Source: an uncultured Bacilli bacterium (lineage in GTDB: Bacteria > Bacillota_I > Bacilli_A > RFN20 > CAG-826). From it: 46,103 nt of DNA. Where the stretch lies: the NCBI GenBank assembly GCA_947625975.1, contig CANQQL010000004.1, forward strand, positions 1-46,103, given 5' to 3'. Below are positions 16,901 to 25,079 of the stretch, piece by piece. Made by a program: the position numbers and the translations under genes. The notes under the pieces were generated by a model. The model had not been told where the DNA came from. It saw nothing but the letters and a program-made list of their open reading frames with translations, and searched no databases. How positions within the stretch are numbered: the first letter of the stretch is position 1; every line of letters starts with the position of its first letter.

Positions 16901-17975
16901 GATTGATGCATACTTAAATATAGTTGCAGGCGATATCTTAATAACAAAATTTGGTAATATGCGGTTAATAAAAGCTAAAGAAAAAAATGATAAAATTTCA
17001 TTTAATTTAGATCGAGAACTTGAGAGGAAATTATTAATAAAAGATAAGGATAATAAAGTTATTGATTATACTAATTTAGGAAAATTAGTTTATAATACTT
17101 GCTTTAGGCATGACTTTTTACTTACCTATAGAAATACTTATCAAGATGATGCTTTTTATAAGCAAACAATTTTTAAGAAAAATTCAACCGGTTTAATTCC
17201 TTTGCATACTAAAAATCCACAAATGGACACCGAAAAGTATGGTGGTTATAAAAGTTTAAGTACTAAATATTTAGTAATTGCAACAAAAACGAATCATAAA
17301 AACAATACTATTTCAAAGGTTTTAGTTAGAGTTCCCGCGCTCTATGTTGCCTTATATAAAAATGAAGAGGAATTGAAAAATAAATTATTAGAACAATTAG
17401 AATTAAAAAAATATGAAACTGCTGAAATTAATTTAAAAATTAAAATTTGCAACGATCAAAAAGTTTTTGTTTGTGGTAGTAATTATTTATTATGTTCTAA
17501 TAATGAGTTTCAGATATCATTAAAACCTTTTTCGCCAATATTTTTAAGTGTAGATTCGTATAAGTATTTAAAAAAGATAGAGAAATATCGAGATGTTTGT
17601 AAGAATAGCACTGAAGATGTAATTAAAATCCAAACAGATAAAAATGCTACGAAGTTTGTTGAAATTTCAAAAAAAGGCAATCTAAAAATAGTTGAAGAAC
17701 TAATCAATATAGCTACAATGAAAAAATATGACTATTGCACAATAATTTGCCGGTTGCGCACTTATGACATAGAAGAATTCAAAGTAAAAACAATTTATAA
17801 TCAAATAGGAGAAATACTTGAAATGATAAAAGTATTTGGGAGAAATCAAAGCACTGCAAATTTAGAGATTGTAAAATCAACTTTTAGAAAAGCTATGAAT
17901 TGTTTTTTAGAAGATGAAGTTTATTTAATTGATGACTCAATTACCGGATTATACTCTAGAAAGATAAGATTATAA
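13914..17975 (+). CDS. cas9: Cas9, type II-A RNA-guided DNA endonuclease, 1353 aa
   Basis: Full length with all catalytic residues. RuvC-I GLDVGSDSVGWAV has D9 (SpCas9 D10). The Arg-rich bridge helix is at about 43-65 (KKRRMFRTSKRRMARRR). RuvC-II ILIEVTREN has E773. HNH DIDHIVPQS has D860 and H861, with N884 at the SpCas9 N863 position. RuvC-III HHAIDAYLN has H995 and D998. The C-terminus SITGLYSRKIRL matches the end of the SpCas9 PAM-interacting domain, but an ungapped comparison does not place Arg at the two PAM-reading positions, so the PAM may not be NGG. AGAGGG precedes the ATG. It forms an operon with cas1-cas2-csn2; the stop overlaps cas1 by one base. Confidence 0.98.
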   Translation: MNDYYIGLDVGSDSVGWAVTDENYNLKRLKGKTAWGARLFSGATDAKKRRMFRTSKRRMARRRYRIHLINEIFANHLREVDEYFLIRLAESQLLLSDKKNKMPFYLLGSKEQDRAYYKKYPTIWHLRSALVHGEEDAYKDLRLVYLAIHHIIKYRGNFLIDGKFERKFDTDRLKDLNRIFENIIIDGDETYDESFELFTSDSYLEVLNILQDEKLNTSDRKKQLKKIANSKEEISNYVDLFITLVSGGSFASTKIFKEDEKIDIKFDSSYDENEDKIKTLFGPYFEIIEIAKALYDYVYLNKLIGTYDYLSDAFKNVYDVHRKELHLLKGFLIDIDRFHGLKSTDKESLFYKVFRDKDSKDNNNYVSYIRASNLEKSRASIHDFNKFLYTYLNEEKDLFLENTEYKQLLELANKGELLQIIANVSNSTIPHQLHEQELNAILDNAEKYFPFLKAEKEKILTIFRFKVPYFYGPLDNRSKYSNVVRKNNEKIYPWNIDNIIDKDKTRSRFMENLTNECTILNGETVLPAASILYMDYIIFDRLNRIIINGDLITQEIKLDLFNNLISKRAKTTVNNIKKYLKDKYDIYRTDDVSISGLNPNDSFNATSRFILSKCYDIDGKDFDIVEDIIFALTIYTDNKKDALEYIKKNYNLTDEQEKTIMSLNCKGWGTFSRKFLNLRSVDNNGEIHNSIIELLHDTTLNLNKILFSNKYNFEELINQHNREFMGLRTNKDIANELIEKIPPLMRRSTIQTMRIVEEITKISKCAPKKILIEVTRENDIRKKGKQTDSRKLELRKFLESFLAEKNENAENLLKELESISLDKLRAKSLYLYFKQLGLDIYTGEKIKIEDVFDSTKYDIDHIVPQSLIKDDSIDNTVLTSKHINEVVKKDLYPLPENIRCTKKVMALWTMLHKKKAISDKKFNALVRKTEITEAELADFINRQINVVNQSNKILKDVFEVLYPNTKIIFSKAQYPAHIRQELDIPKVRDLNDTHHAIDAYLNIVAGDILITKFGNMRLIKAKEKNDKISFNLDRELERKLLIKDKDNKVIDYTNLGKLVYNTCFRHDFLLTYRNTYQDDAFYKQTIFKKNSTGLIPLHTKNPQMDTEKYGGYKSLSTKYLVIATKTNHKNNTISKVLVRVPALYVALYKNEEELKNKLLEQLELKKYETAEINLKIKICNDQKVFVCGSNYLLCSNNEFQISLKPFSPIFLSVDSYKYLKKIEKYRDVCKNSTEDVIKIQTDKNATKFVEISKKGNLKIVEELINIATMKKYDYCTIICRLRTYDIEEFKVKTIYNQIGEILEMIKVFGRNQSTANLEIVKSTFRKAMNCFLEDEVYLIDDSITGLYSRKIRL

Positions 17976-18850
17976 TGGCATTTCGCACAATTGTTATTGA
18001 TACCCATTCTAAAATCGAATATTCGCTTAACTATTTGGTTTTTCGGACGGTTGATGAAATAAAAAGAATTCATCTTGATGAAATTCATACAGTAATATTT
18101 CAGTCAACGGCAGTAAGTGTTACAACCAGTATTTTGGTTGAGCTCATTAAAAGAAAAATTAAAGTAATTTTTTGTGATGAAAGAAAAAATCCATTATCAG
18201 AATTAGTACCTTACTATGGATCTCATAATACTTCGAAAAGAATTAGTGAACAAATCAAATGGTCAGAGAATTTAAAAGGATTAGTGTGGCAAAAAATAGT
18301 AAAAGAAAAAATCTTAAACCAATCTATAACATTAGAATTAGAAAAGAAAATAAGTGCAGCTCAGCAACTGAAACAATATTTTAATGAAGTTGAATTTGAT
18401 GACATAACCAATAGAGAAGGTCATGCGGCGAAAGTATACTTTAATAACATTTTTTATGAGGGATTTACACGAAATGACTCGAGTTTTTGTAATGCTTGTC
18501 TCGATTATGGTTATACAATTTTATTATCACAAATAAATCGTGCGGTAGTTGCTGCAGGTTATATTACACAAATAGGCATTCATCATCGTGGCGAATTTAA
18601 TGAATTTAATTTATCTTCTGATTTAATTGAACCATTTAGATTTTTAGTGGATGAAGAGGCCTTAATATTAAATAGCAATGATGATTTTAAAGAAAGAATG
18701 ATAAAAATTTTATCAAAAAGTGTACTTATTGATGGAAAATTGCAAAGTGTTACTAATGCATTAAATATTTATGTTTTAAGTGTTTTTAATGCTCTTGAAT
18801 CAAATAATATAAATAATATTAAGTTTATATCTCATAATGGAAACATCTAG
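17975..18850 (+). CDS. cas1: Cas1 integrase, type II-A, 291 aa
   Basis: The metal-dependent spacer integrase. An N-terminal beta domain (1-80) is followed by the helical catalytic domain with the metal ligands E148 (in REGHAAKVYF), H204 (GIHHRGEFNEFN) and E219 (DLIEPFRFLV). It works as a Cas1-Cas2 complex, with Csn2 and Cas9, to insert new spacers at the leader end. The ATG overlaps the last base of the cas9 stop (TAATG) and the end overlaps cas2 by 14 bases, so translation is coupled. Confidence 0.97.
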   Translation: MAFRTIVIDTHSKIEYSLNYLVFRTVDEIKRIHLDEIHTVIFQSTAVSVTTSILVELIKRKIKVIFCDERKNPLSELVPYYGSHNTSKRISEQIKWSENLKGLVWQKIVKEKILNQSITLELEKKISAAQQLKQYFNEVEFDDITNREGHAAKVYFNNIFYEGFTRNDSSFCNACLDYGYTILLSQINRAVVAAGYITQIGIHHRGEFNEFNLSSDLIEPFRFLVDEEALILNSNDDFKERMIKILSKSVLIDGKLQSVTNALNIYVLSVFNALESNNINNIKFISHNGNI

Positions 18851-19160
18851 ATTTATGCGAATGATATTATTTTTTGATTTACCATCGGTTAGTAAATCGG
18901 AACACAAAGAGTATTCTAAATTTATAAAAATGATAAAGTCTAAAGGTTTTTGCATGATGCAAGAAAGTGTTTATACAAAACTAGCATTAAATGAATCTGT
19001 TGTTATTTCGACAATGAGAGATATAAAAAGCAAATTGCCTAAAGATGGAATTATTTCAGTTTTAACAATTACTGAAAAACAGTTTTCTTCAATTGAGCAC
19101 ATTCTAGGCTCTATTAATACCGATGTCATTATTAATGAGGATAAAATAATTGTACTATGA
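18837..19160 (+). CDS. cas2: Cas2, type II-A, 107 aa
   Basis: A small ferredoxin-fold adaptor protein. The first strand MRMILFFDLP carries the conserved Asp (D14), followed by the typical KFIKMIKSKGFCMMQESVYTK segment shortened here as FCMMQESVYTK. It dimerises and bridges two Cas1 dimers during spacer integration. It overlaps cas1 by 14 bases at the 5' end and csn2 by 4 bases at the 3' end. Its stop is TGA, which shows that TGA is not read as Trp here. An in-frame ATG further down (residue 7) is an alternative start. Confidence 0.95.
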   Translation: METSRFMRMILFFDLPSVSKSEHKEYSKFIKMIKSKGFCMMQESVYTKLALNESVVISTMRDIKSKLPKDGIISVLTITEKQFSSIEHILGSINTDVIINEDKIIVL

Positions 19161-19834
19161 GATATTTGAGATTTTCTTTTTTAGATGAAGATATAAATAT
19201 AGATTCGGCAGAATTTATAGATCTTGTTATTGAAAATAAAAAATTGAAATATGAGTTTTTAAAATACTGTTATTTTTGTTTTAATGGAAATACAAATTTT
19301 ATAGTTTTGCAATGCGGAAGTGAAATACAAAACAATGAAAAATTAATATTTTTTGTTTGTAACTTGTTTGATTTGGATTTAAATACAAAAAAGAATATAA
19401 ATAGTTTATATAAAATACTTAAATTAAAATATTATGATGAATTAAAGGATGAAATTTTAAACTTAACAAATAAAACAAAGCAATTAATTGAAGATATATC
19501 ACTTGATTTTGATATGCCTTTATATTCTAATTCGGAGATAAAAGAAGAAGATATTTTTAGGGCATTTGACTTAAGATTTTTAGACGATGACAGTTTATCT
19601 CTTAAAGAAAGGATTATTAAATATTGTACCTTAATTTATGAACTCCAAAAAATTGATATTTTTATTTTTAAGGACTTACATCAATATTTGAGTGAAGAAG
19701 ATATTGAGTCATTATTTTATGAATTAAAATATTTAAGAATAAAAATTATTAATGTAGAATCGAATAATAATTTTACATTTAATAGTTACTCTAAAAAAAT
19801 TATTATTGATGAAACATTGTGTTTAATTAAATAA
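19157..19834 (+). CDS. csn2: Csn2, type II-A adaptation protein, 225 aa
   Basis: Its place as fourth gene after cas2, the 225-residue length and the pattern of a divergent P-loop-like core with a long helical middle (KNINSLYKILKLKYYDELK region, about 75-120) identify it as Csn2, the marker of subtype II-A. Csn2 forms a DNA-encircling tetramer that holds free DNA ends during spacer capture. The ATG overlaps the cas2 stop (ATGA). The -35 box of the CRISPR leader promoter lies in its last codons. Confidence 0.9.
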   Translation: MRYLRFSFLDEDINIDSAEFIDLVIENKKLKYEFLKYCYFCFNGNTNFIVLQCGSEIQNNEKLIFFVCNLFDLDLNTKKNINSLYKILKLKYYDELKDEILNLTNKTKQLIEDISLDFDMPLYSNSEIKEEDIFRAFDLRFLDDDSLSLKERIIKYCTLIYELQKIDIFIFKDLHQYLSEEDIESLFYELKYLRIKIINVESNNNFTFNSYSKKIIIDETLCLIK

Positions 19835-19884
19835 GTATATAAAATAATATCGTAAAAGTAACTCTACAAAACCTTATATTTGAG
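19817..19884 (+). promoter_or_regulatory. CRISPR leader and pre-crRNA promoter
   Basis: TTGTGT (19817-19822), a 17-bp spacer and TAAAAT (19840-19845) predict pre-crRNA transcription from about 19852. The leader is short, about 50 bp after the csn2 stop. It ends in ATTTGAG (19878-19884), directly against the first repeat. ATTTGAG is one of the leader-end motifs reported for type II-A loci and is used by Cas1-Cas2 to place new spacers. Confidence 0.75.
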
Positions 19885-22163
19885 GTTTGAGAGTAGTGTT
19901 ATCTTTTATTACTCTTAAACTAAAATTCCACTTGCTAAAATCAATATTATGTTTGAGAGTAGTGTTATCTTTTATTACTCTTAAACTTATTTATTACTTA
20001 CAAAGAACGAAACAAAGTTTGAGAGTAGTGTTATCTTTTATTACTCTTAAACTTTGTATACTTTTTATTACCCTTTAACTTTAGTTTGAGAGTAGTGTTA
20101 TCTTTTATTACTCTTAAACCTAGTAGATGAAAACGAATCATCAGAACAAGTTTGAGAGTAGTGTTATCTTTTATTACTCTTAAACTTATGATGTATTAAT
20201 AAAATATAACCCCGCGGTTTGAGAGTAGTGTTATCTTTTATTACTCTTAAACAATGAATATAGATTTAGATTACGCAGATTGGTTTGAGAGTAGTGTTAT
20301 CTTTTATTACTCTTAAACATTTACAAACCATAAATTGTCATTATAAGTGTTTGAGAGTAGTGTTATCTTTTATTACTCTTAAACAATGAATATAGATTTA
20401 GATTACGCAGATTGGTTTGAGAGTAGTGTTATCTTTTATTACTCTTAAACATTATAAACTTTAAAACCCATAAAATTAAGGTTTGAGAGTAGTGTTATCT
20501 TTTATTACTCTTAAACAAAGTAAATACTGCTGTACAAGAGACTGATGTTTGAGAGTAGTGTTATCTTTTATTACTCTTAAACTTCCACATAACTATTTAA
20601 CCTCCTTATTATGTTTGAGAGTAGTGTTATCTTTTATTACTCTTAAACTTAAAATACTTTCAATGTAGTTTCTATCTAGTTTGAGAGTAGTGTTATCTTT
20701 TATTACTCTTAAACTAAGATTTCCATTAAATTACATAGAGACAAGTTTGAGAGTAGTGTTATCTTTTATTACTCTTAAACCGCCGTTGAGAATGCTATTT
20801 TAATGGCAAAGTTTGAGAGTAGTGTTATCTTTTATTACTCTTAAACATAATAAACTTTAAAACCCACAAAACTAATGTTTGAGAGTAGTGTTATCTTTTA
20901 TTACTCTTAAACACCATTTGATGAGAGATAAACTAGAGGGCTTGTTTGAGAGTAGTGTTATCTTTTATTACTCTTAAACATACTTGCGATTGATGAACCT
21001 AACTCACTTGTTTGAGAGTAGTGTTATCTTTTATTACTCTTAAACGGCGCGCGTACATCTTGAGATTGAGGGAATGGTTTGAGAGTAGTGTTATCTTTTA
21101 TTACTCTTAAACGCTGTAAATTGATTTAATGTTCCACTAAAAGTTTGAGAGTAGTGTTATCTTTTATTACTCTTAAACTTTGTTACTACTAATGGTTTAA
21201 CTACAACAGGTTTGAGAGTAGTGTTATCTTTTATTACTCTTAAACTGTATCAACTTTTTCATTTATTGATGTTTCTGTTTGAGAGTAGTGTTATCTTTTA
21301 TTACTCTTAAACCCGAAATTATGGCGTTTTGGCGCGAAACATGTTTGAGAGTAGTGTTATCTTTTATTACTCTTAAACTTTTCTTCGTTATAATAATTAA
21401 CATCGTAAGTTTGAGAGTAGTGTTATCTTTTATTACTCTTAAACATTCTTACAAGATTTTAACAATGGTATTTGGTTTGAGAGTAGTGTTATCTTTTATT
21501 ACTCTTAAACCTAAAATTTCTATAAAACTGCGTTTTCTATGTTTGAGAGTAGTGTTATCTTTTATTACTCTTAAACCTGATAATTTAGAAGAACATATTG
21601 GAACGAGTTTGAGAGTAGTGTTATCTTTTATTACTCTTAAACATTACCACCACTTTTTGACAAATAGCCCACGTTTGAGAGTAGTGTTATCTTTTATTAC
21701 TCTTAAACTAAGTTTCAGGCTCTAATTCCTGCAATTCGCTGTTTGAGAGTAGTGTTATCTTTTATTACTCTTAAACTTTAATTTAACTGGCGGATTGTTG
21801 CCAAATGTTTGAGAGTAGTGTTATCTTTTATTACTCTTAAACTTTTAACATTGTCTGGATTTGCTAACCAAGGTTTGAGAGTAGTGTTATCTTTTATTAC
21901 TCTTAAACATATTGGGCTAATTTAATTAAAGTTTCTAAAGTTTGAGAGTAGTGTTATCTTTTATTACTCTTAAACTCAAAATAGCGATTTATTTAGAGCG
22001 GTTAAGTTTGAGAGTAGTGTTATCTTTTATTACTCTTAAACATGCTTTGAATTAAATCTCCACCTACGACTGTTTGAGAGTAGTGTTATCTTTTATTACT
22101 CTTAAACCAAGTAAAGATATTAAAATTCTTTGGGATTGTTTGAGAGTAGTGTTATCTTTTATT
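19885..22163 (+). CRISPR. Type II-A CRISPR array, 34 full repeats plus one truncated, 34 spacers
   Basis: The 36-bp repeat starts GTTTGAGAGTAGTG, contains TTATCTTTTATT and ends ACTCTTAAAC. I counted 34 identical copies, the first at 19885-19920 and the last at 22072-22107. A final copy at 22138 keeps the first 26 bases and then diverges, which marks the trailer end. Spacers are mostly 30 bp, some 31 and one 32. Spacer 6 (20253-20282) and spacer 8 (20385-20414) are identical. Spacer 9 (20451-20480) and spacer 15 (20847-20876) differ at only 4 of 30 positions. Pairing with the tracrRNA and the leader position both show rightward transcription. Repeats show no internal decay, which suggests an active or recently active array. 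Confidence 0.99.
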
Positions 22164-22218
22164 TTGAACGAAAAAATATATTTTTTAACAGAATCCAAAT
22201 GGTATTTTGGAATTCAAA

Positions 22219-22338
22219 ATGAAGTTTTTTATTATAGACTTTTATTTTAGATATTTAAAGGCATTCAAAAATAAACAAGTAAGTAATGAAGATATAGAGG
22301 ATTTAAAAAGATTTTTAGATTCAAAAAAAAGAAAGTAG
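22219..22338 (+). CDS. Possible small protein or gene remnant, 39 aa
   Basis: An ATG ORF just after the array trailer encodes a short protein ending NEDIEDLKRFLDSKKRK. The reading frame stays open upstream for another ten codons without a start. No ribosome-binding site is clear. The composition (hydrophobic start, acidic-basic helix) looks coding, and it may be the tail of a gene lost when the trailer end was rearranged. I do not recognise it. Confidence 0.3.
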   Translation: MKFFIIDFYFRYLKAFKNKQVSNEDIEDLKRFLDSKKRK

Positions 22339-22372
22339 CGCTAGGCAAGAAACAAAGTCTTGCGTCCTACTT
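22333..22372 (+). terminator. Two-part hairpin after the CRISPR trailer ORF
   Basis: AAGTAG (22333-22338) pairs with CTACTT (22367-22372), and inside it GCAAGA pairs with TCTTGC. The outer 5' arm contains the stop codon of the 39-aa ORF. No T-tract follows, so termination is uncertain; it may protect or end the array transcript. Confidence 0.4.
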
Positions 22373-22554
22373 CCATAAGTATTTTGGAATAATAAAATAA
22401 TTATTCAGCACTTAAAAAATTTTTTATGCGTAGCAAAAGAAAAAATCAGTAAAATGAGATTGTTAGAAAAATTTATTTATACTCTGTTTTGAGATTAATG
22501 TTAAATGAGTATATATTCATTAAACTTTTGTTCATTTTTTTCTTACATAAAAAG

Positions 22555-22582
22555 TTACAAATAGAGACAGATATGATAAAAT
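22555..22582 (+). promoter_or_regulatory. Promoter of the membrane-protein gene at 22606
   Basis: TTACAA (22555-22560), a 16-bp spacer and TAAAAT (22577-22582) preceded by TGA give an extended -10 (TGATAAAAT, 22574-22582). The predicted start, about 22589, lies downstream of the longer ORF's earlier start codons and so fixes the gene start at 22606. Confidence 0.65.
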
Positions 22583-22605
22583 CAATACGAGGTGTAAATT
22601 TTTTT

Positions 22606-23130
22606 ATGAAAATTTGGAAAATCATTAAATTTTTTGTGTATATAATCTCCGCTATTATGATAGCGATTTTTAATCTTGAAATAGTGGAAAATTTGAAGTA
22701 TTTAATTGGCTTTTTAATGATAATTTATGGCTTAGAACCTGTAATTATACATTTTGCAACTAGAAAAAAGTTTACTGAGCATACAAAATTTTATTGGGGA
22801 GCAATTGAAATTTTATTGGGATTTGTAGTTTTGTTTTTAGTTTCGGACTATGCAACTATTTGTGTTATCTGGGGAATTTGGTCCATTTTAAGAGAAACAC
22901 ATGAAATTGAAGAGTGCGTTCATATGTTTATACATAAAAATCCAGTTGCTGTTATTAGTCTTGTAGAATCTATAGTAGTAATAGTTTTTTCAATTACATT
23001 AATTCTTGAGCCAGGAGAGCACCATGCTTTAATACATGTTTATCTACTATGTGCTGAATTGTTAACAACAGTAACCTTGCCATTACTTGAAGATTTGTAT
23101 TTAAAACAAAAAGAGAAAAATAAAAAATAA
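22606..23130 (+). CDS. HdeD/DUF308-like membrane protein, 174 aa
   Basis: Five or six short hydrophobic helices in pairs with small loops, including LIGFLMIIYGLEPVI and WGAIEILLGFVVLFL, resemble the DUF308/HdeD group of small membrane proteins. The function is unknown. The open frame extends upstream to a TTG at 22489, but a well-formed promoter predicts transcription only from about 22589, and GAGGTG (22589-22594) serves ATG 22606. I therefore use that start. A Lys-rich tail ends the protein. It is a single gene between the CRISPR array and glyA. Confidence 0.65.
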   Translation: MKIWKIIKFFVYIISAIMIAIFNLEIVENLKYLIGFLMIIYGLEPVIIHFATRKKFTEHTKFYWGAIEILLGFVVLFLVSDYATICVIWGIWSILRETHEIEECVHMFIHKNPVAVISLVESIVVIVFSITLILEPGEHHALIHVYLLCAELLTTVTLPLLEDLYLKQKEKNKK

Positions 23131-23216
23131 GGTAGTGCATAGCGCATTGCCTTTTTAAAAATTATACTTTATTTTATTTATTCTAATGAATAAAATAGTA
23201 ACAAGGAGTTTGAATT

Positions 23217-24428
23217 ATGGATAAAGAAATATTTGATCTCATTGAGAAAGAAACTATTAGACAAAATGATGGAATAGAACTTATTGCTTCAGAGAATTAT
23301 ACAAGTAAAGAGGTTAGAAAAGCCTGTGGCTCTATTTTAACAAATAAATATGCTGAAGGTTATCCGGGAAGAAGATATTACGGCGGTTGTTTATATGTGG
23401 ATAAAGTTGAACAAATTGCAATTGATAGAGCTTGTCAATTGTTTCATGCTAAATTTGCCAATGTTCAACCACATAGTGGTTCTCAGGCTAATGCTGCAGC
23501 TTATCGTGCCTTGCTTCCAGAAGGTGGAAAAATCTTAAGTTTGGTTTTAAATGACGGAGGCCATTTAACACATGGATCTCCTGTCAGTTTTTCATCTCAT
23601 CTTTATAACTTTGTATACTATCCTTTAGACAAAAATGGGAAATTAGATTATGAAAGTATTTTACAAATTGCTGAAAAAGAAAGGCCGGATCTTATTTTAG
23701 CAGGATATAGTGCCTATCCATATAGTATTGATTTTGAAAAAATTAAAGAAATTGCCGATAAAGTTAAAGCAAAATTTATTGTTGATATGGCTCATATTGC
23801 TGGTTTAGTTGCAGCAGGTATTCATCAAAATCCGATAGAGTATGCAGATGTTGTAACTACAACGACACACAAAACATTAAGAGGCCCAAGAGGTGGATTG
23901 ATACTTACTAATGATGAAGGTTTAAGCAAGAAAATTAATAGTGCGGTTTTCCCGTACTATCAAGGAGGACCATTAGAGCATATTATTGCCGGTAAAGCAA
24001 TTTGTTTTAAAGAAGCCTTAAGTGAGGAATTTAAAGAATATGCAAAAAGAATTGTAGAAAATACTAAAGCCTGTCAATCAAAATTAAGGAGTTTAGGGGC
24101 GCTTACAAGTGGAACGGATAATCATTTATTTTTGCTTAATACATTAGATAGTTATCATTTAACTGGTTTAGAGGCACAGATTATCTTGGAAAAAGTTGGC
24201 ATAACCACAAACAAAAATATGATACCGAACGATACTCTGACTCCAAAAGAAACAAGTGGATTAAGAATTGGCTTTGCAGCAAGTACTACAAGAGGTTGCA
24301 CTTTAAAAGATGCTCAAGATATTGCCTTAATCATTCATAAAGTTTTAAGTAAAACTATTGATGATGAACAAGCGAAAATCGAAGTTAGACGCATAACTTC
24401 CACATGGCGAAAAATTGAAGACATCTAG
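23217..24428 (+). CDS. glyA: Serine hydroxymethyltransferase, 403 aa
   Basis: A PLP enzyme that interconverts serine plus tetrahydrofolate with glycine plus methylene-tetrahydrofolate, the main source of one-carbon units in the cytoplasm. Family motifs: ELIASENYTS near 20-30, NKYAEGYPGRRYYGG near 43-57, and the PLP-lysine motif TTTTHKTLRGPRGG with K219. It has the usual bacterial length (about 410). AAGGAG precedes the ATG. The gene stands alone and ends in a clear terminator. Confidence 0.97.
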   Translation: MDKEIFDLIEKETIRQNDGIELIASENYTSKEVRKACGSILTNKYAEGYPGRRYYGGCLYVDKVEQIAIDRACQLFHAKFANVQPHSGSQANAAAYRALLPEGGKILSLVLNDGGHLTHGSPVSFSSHLYNFVYYPLDKNGKLDYESILQIAEKERPDLILAGYSAYPYSIDFEKIKEIADKVKAKFIVDMAHIAGLVAAGIHQNPIEYADVVTTTTHKTLRGPRGGLILTNDEGLSKKINSAVFPYYQGGPLEHIIAGKAICFKEALSEEFKEYAKRIVENTKACQSKLRSLGALTSGTDNHLFLLNTLDSYHLTGLEAQIILEKVGITTNKNMIPNDTLTPKETSGLRIGFAASTTRGCTLKDAQDIALIIHKVLSKTIDDEQAKIEVRRITSTWRKIEDI

Positions 24429-24455
24429 CATAGTTTGGCTATGCTTTTTATTTTC
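24427..24455 (+). terminator. glyA terminator
   Basis: AGCATAG (24427-24433) pairs with CTATGCT (24439-24445) around a 5-nt loop, followed by TTTTATTTT. The stem begins in the glyA stop codon. Confidence 0.85.
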
Positions 24456-24520
24456 ATTTTCAAAATAATTTACTTGAAAAAAATTACTAAATATTTTATT
24501 TGTTTTTTAGTAATTTTTTG

Positions 24521-24562
24521 TTGACTATTTATATATAAATAATTAAACTATTAACTAGTTAA
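24521..24562 (+). promoter_or_regulatory. Promoter and probable MarR operator
   Basis: TTGACT (24521-24526), a 17-bp spacer and TAAACT (24544-24549) form a promoter with a start near 24556. The perfect 12-bp palindrome TTAACTAGTTAA (24551-24562) covers the start site and is the likely binding site for the MarR protein encoded next, which would repress its own operon. Confidence 0.7.
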
Positions 24563-24593
24563 CATTTTGAGTTAATTAGAAAAAGGTGACTTT

Positions 24594-25079
24594 ATGGAAG
24601 AAATAAAAAAACAAATTATTTTTCGTTTAAAATTAATTGACTTATATCGAAGATTTTCTTTGCAAAAATCTGATACAGGAGTATTTCGCGGTCAATTCCC
24701 TATATTAAAATATTTAACGATGAATGATGGATGTAGTCAAATAACGCTTTCAAAAGAATTTAATATTTCGGCTGCGGCAATTACTAAAACCATTAATCGT
24801 TTAGCAAAAGAAAAACTAATTATTAAGAAAGCGGATAAAGCAAATAAGCGAGCAAACCTTATTTTTATCACTGAAAAAGGGAAAAACGCTTTAGAAAAAG
24901 CCGAAGTGTATTTCAAAATGCTTGATGATAAATCGTTTGCAAATTTTAAAGATGAGGAAATCATTGAACTTAAAAGATTACTTGATAAAGTCCTAATGAA
25001 TCTCTATGAAACAAATGATGCGAATGAAGAAAACATTTGTATTAAAATGAAAAATTTATTTAAGATGGAGGCAAAATAA
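24594..25079 (+). CDS. MarR-family transcriptional regulator, 161 aa
   Basis: A winged helix-turn-helix protein: CSQITLSKEFNISAAAITKT is the recognition region, LIIKKADKANKRANLIFITE the wing, and the N- and C-terminal helices would form the dimer interface. Such proteins repress drug-exporter genes until a ligand binds. AAAGGTGAC precedes the ATG. The stop overlaps the first ABC gene by one base (TAATG), so regulator and exporter are co-expressed, and a palindrome over the promoter suggests autorepression. Confidence 0.92.
   Translation: MEEIKKQIIFRLKLIDLYRRFSLQKSDTGVFRGQFPILKYLTMNDGCSQITLSKEFNISAAAITKTINRLAKEKLIIKKADKANKRANLIFITEKGKNALEKAEVYFKMLDDKSFANFKDEEIIELKRLLDKVLMNLYETNDANEENICIKMKNLFKMEAK

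Noticed and set aside
19887..21725. Open frames at 19887-20078 and 21279-21725 encoding repeated RVVLSFITLK
   Set aside because: They are translations of the 36-bp CRISPR repeat, which happens to stay open over several 66-bp units.
22489..22605. Longer start (TTG 22489 or ATG 22498) for the membrane protein
   Set aside because: No ribosome-binding site, and a good promoter predicts transcription only from about 22589.
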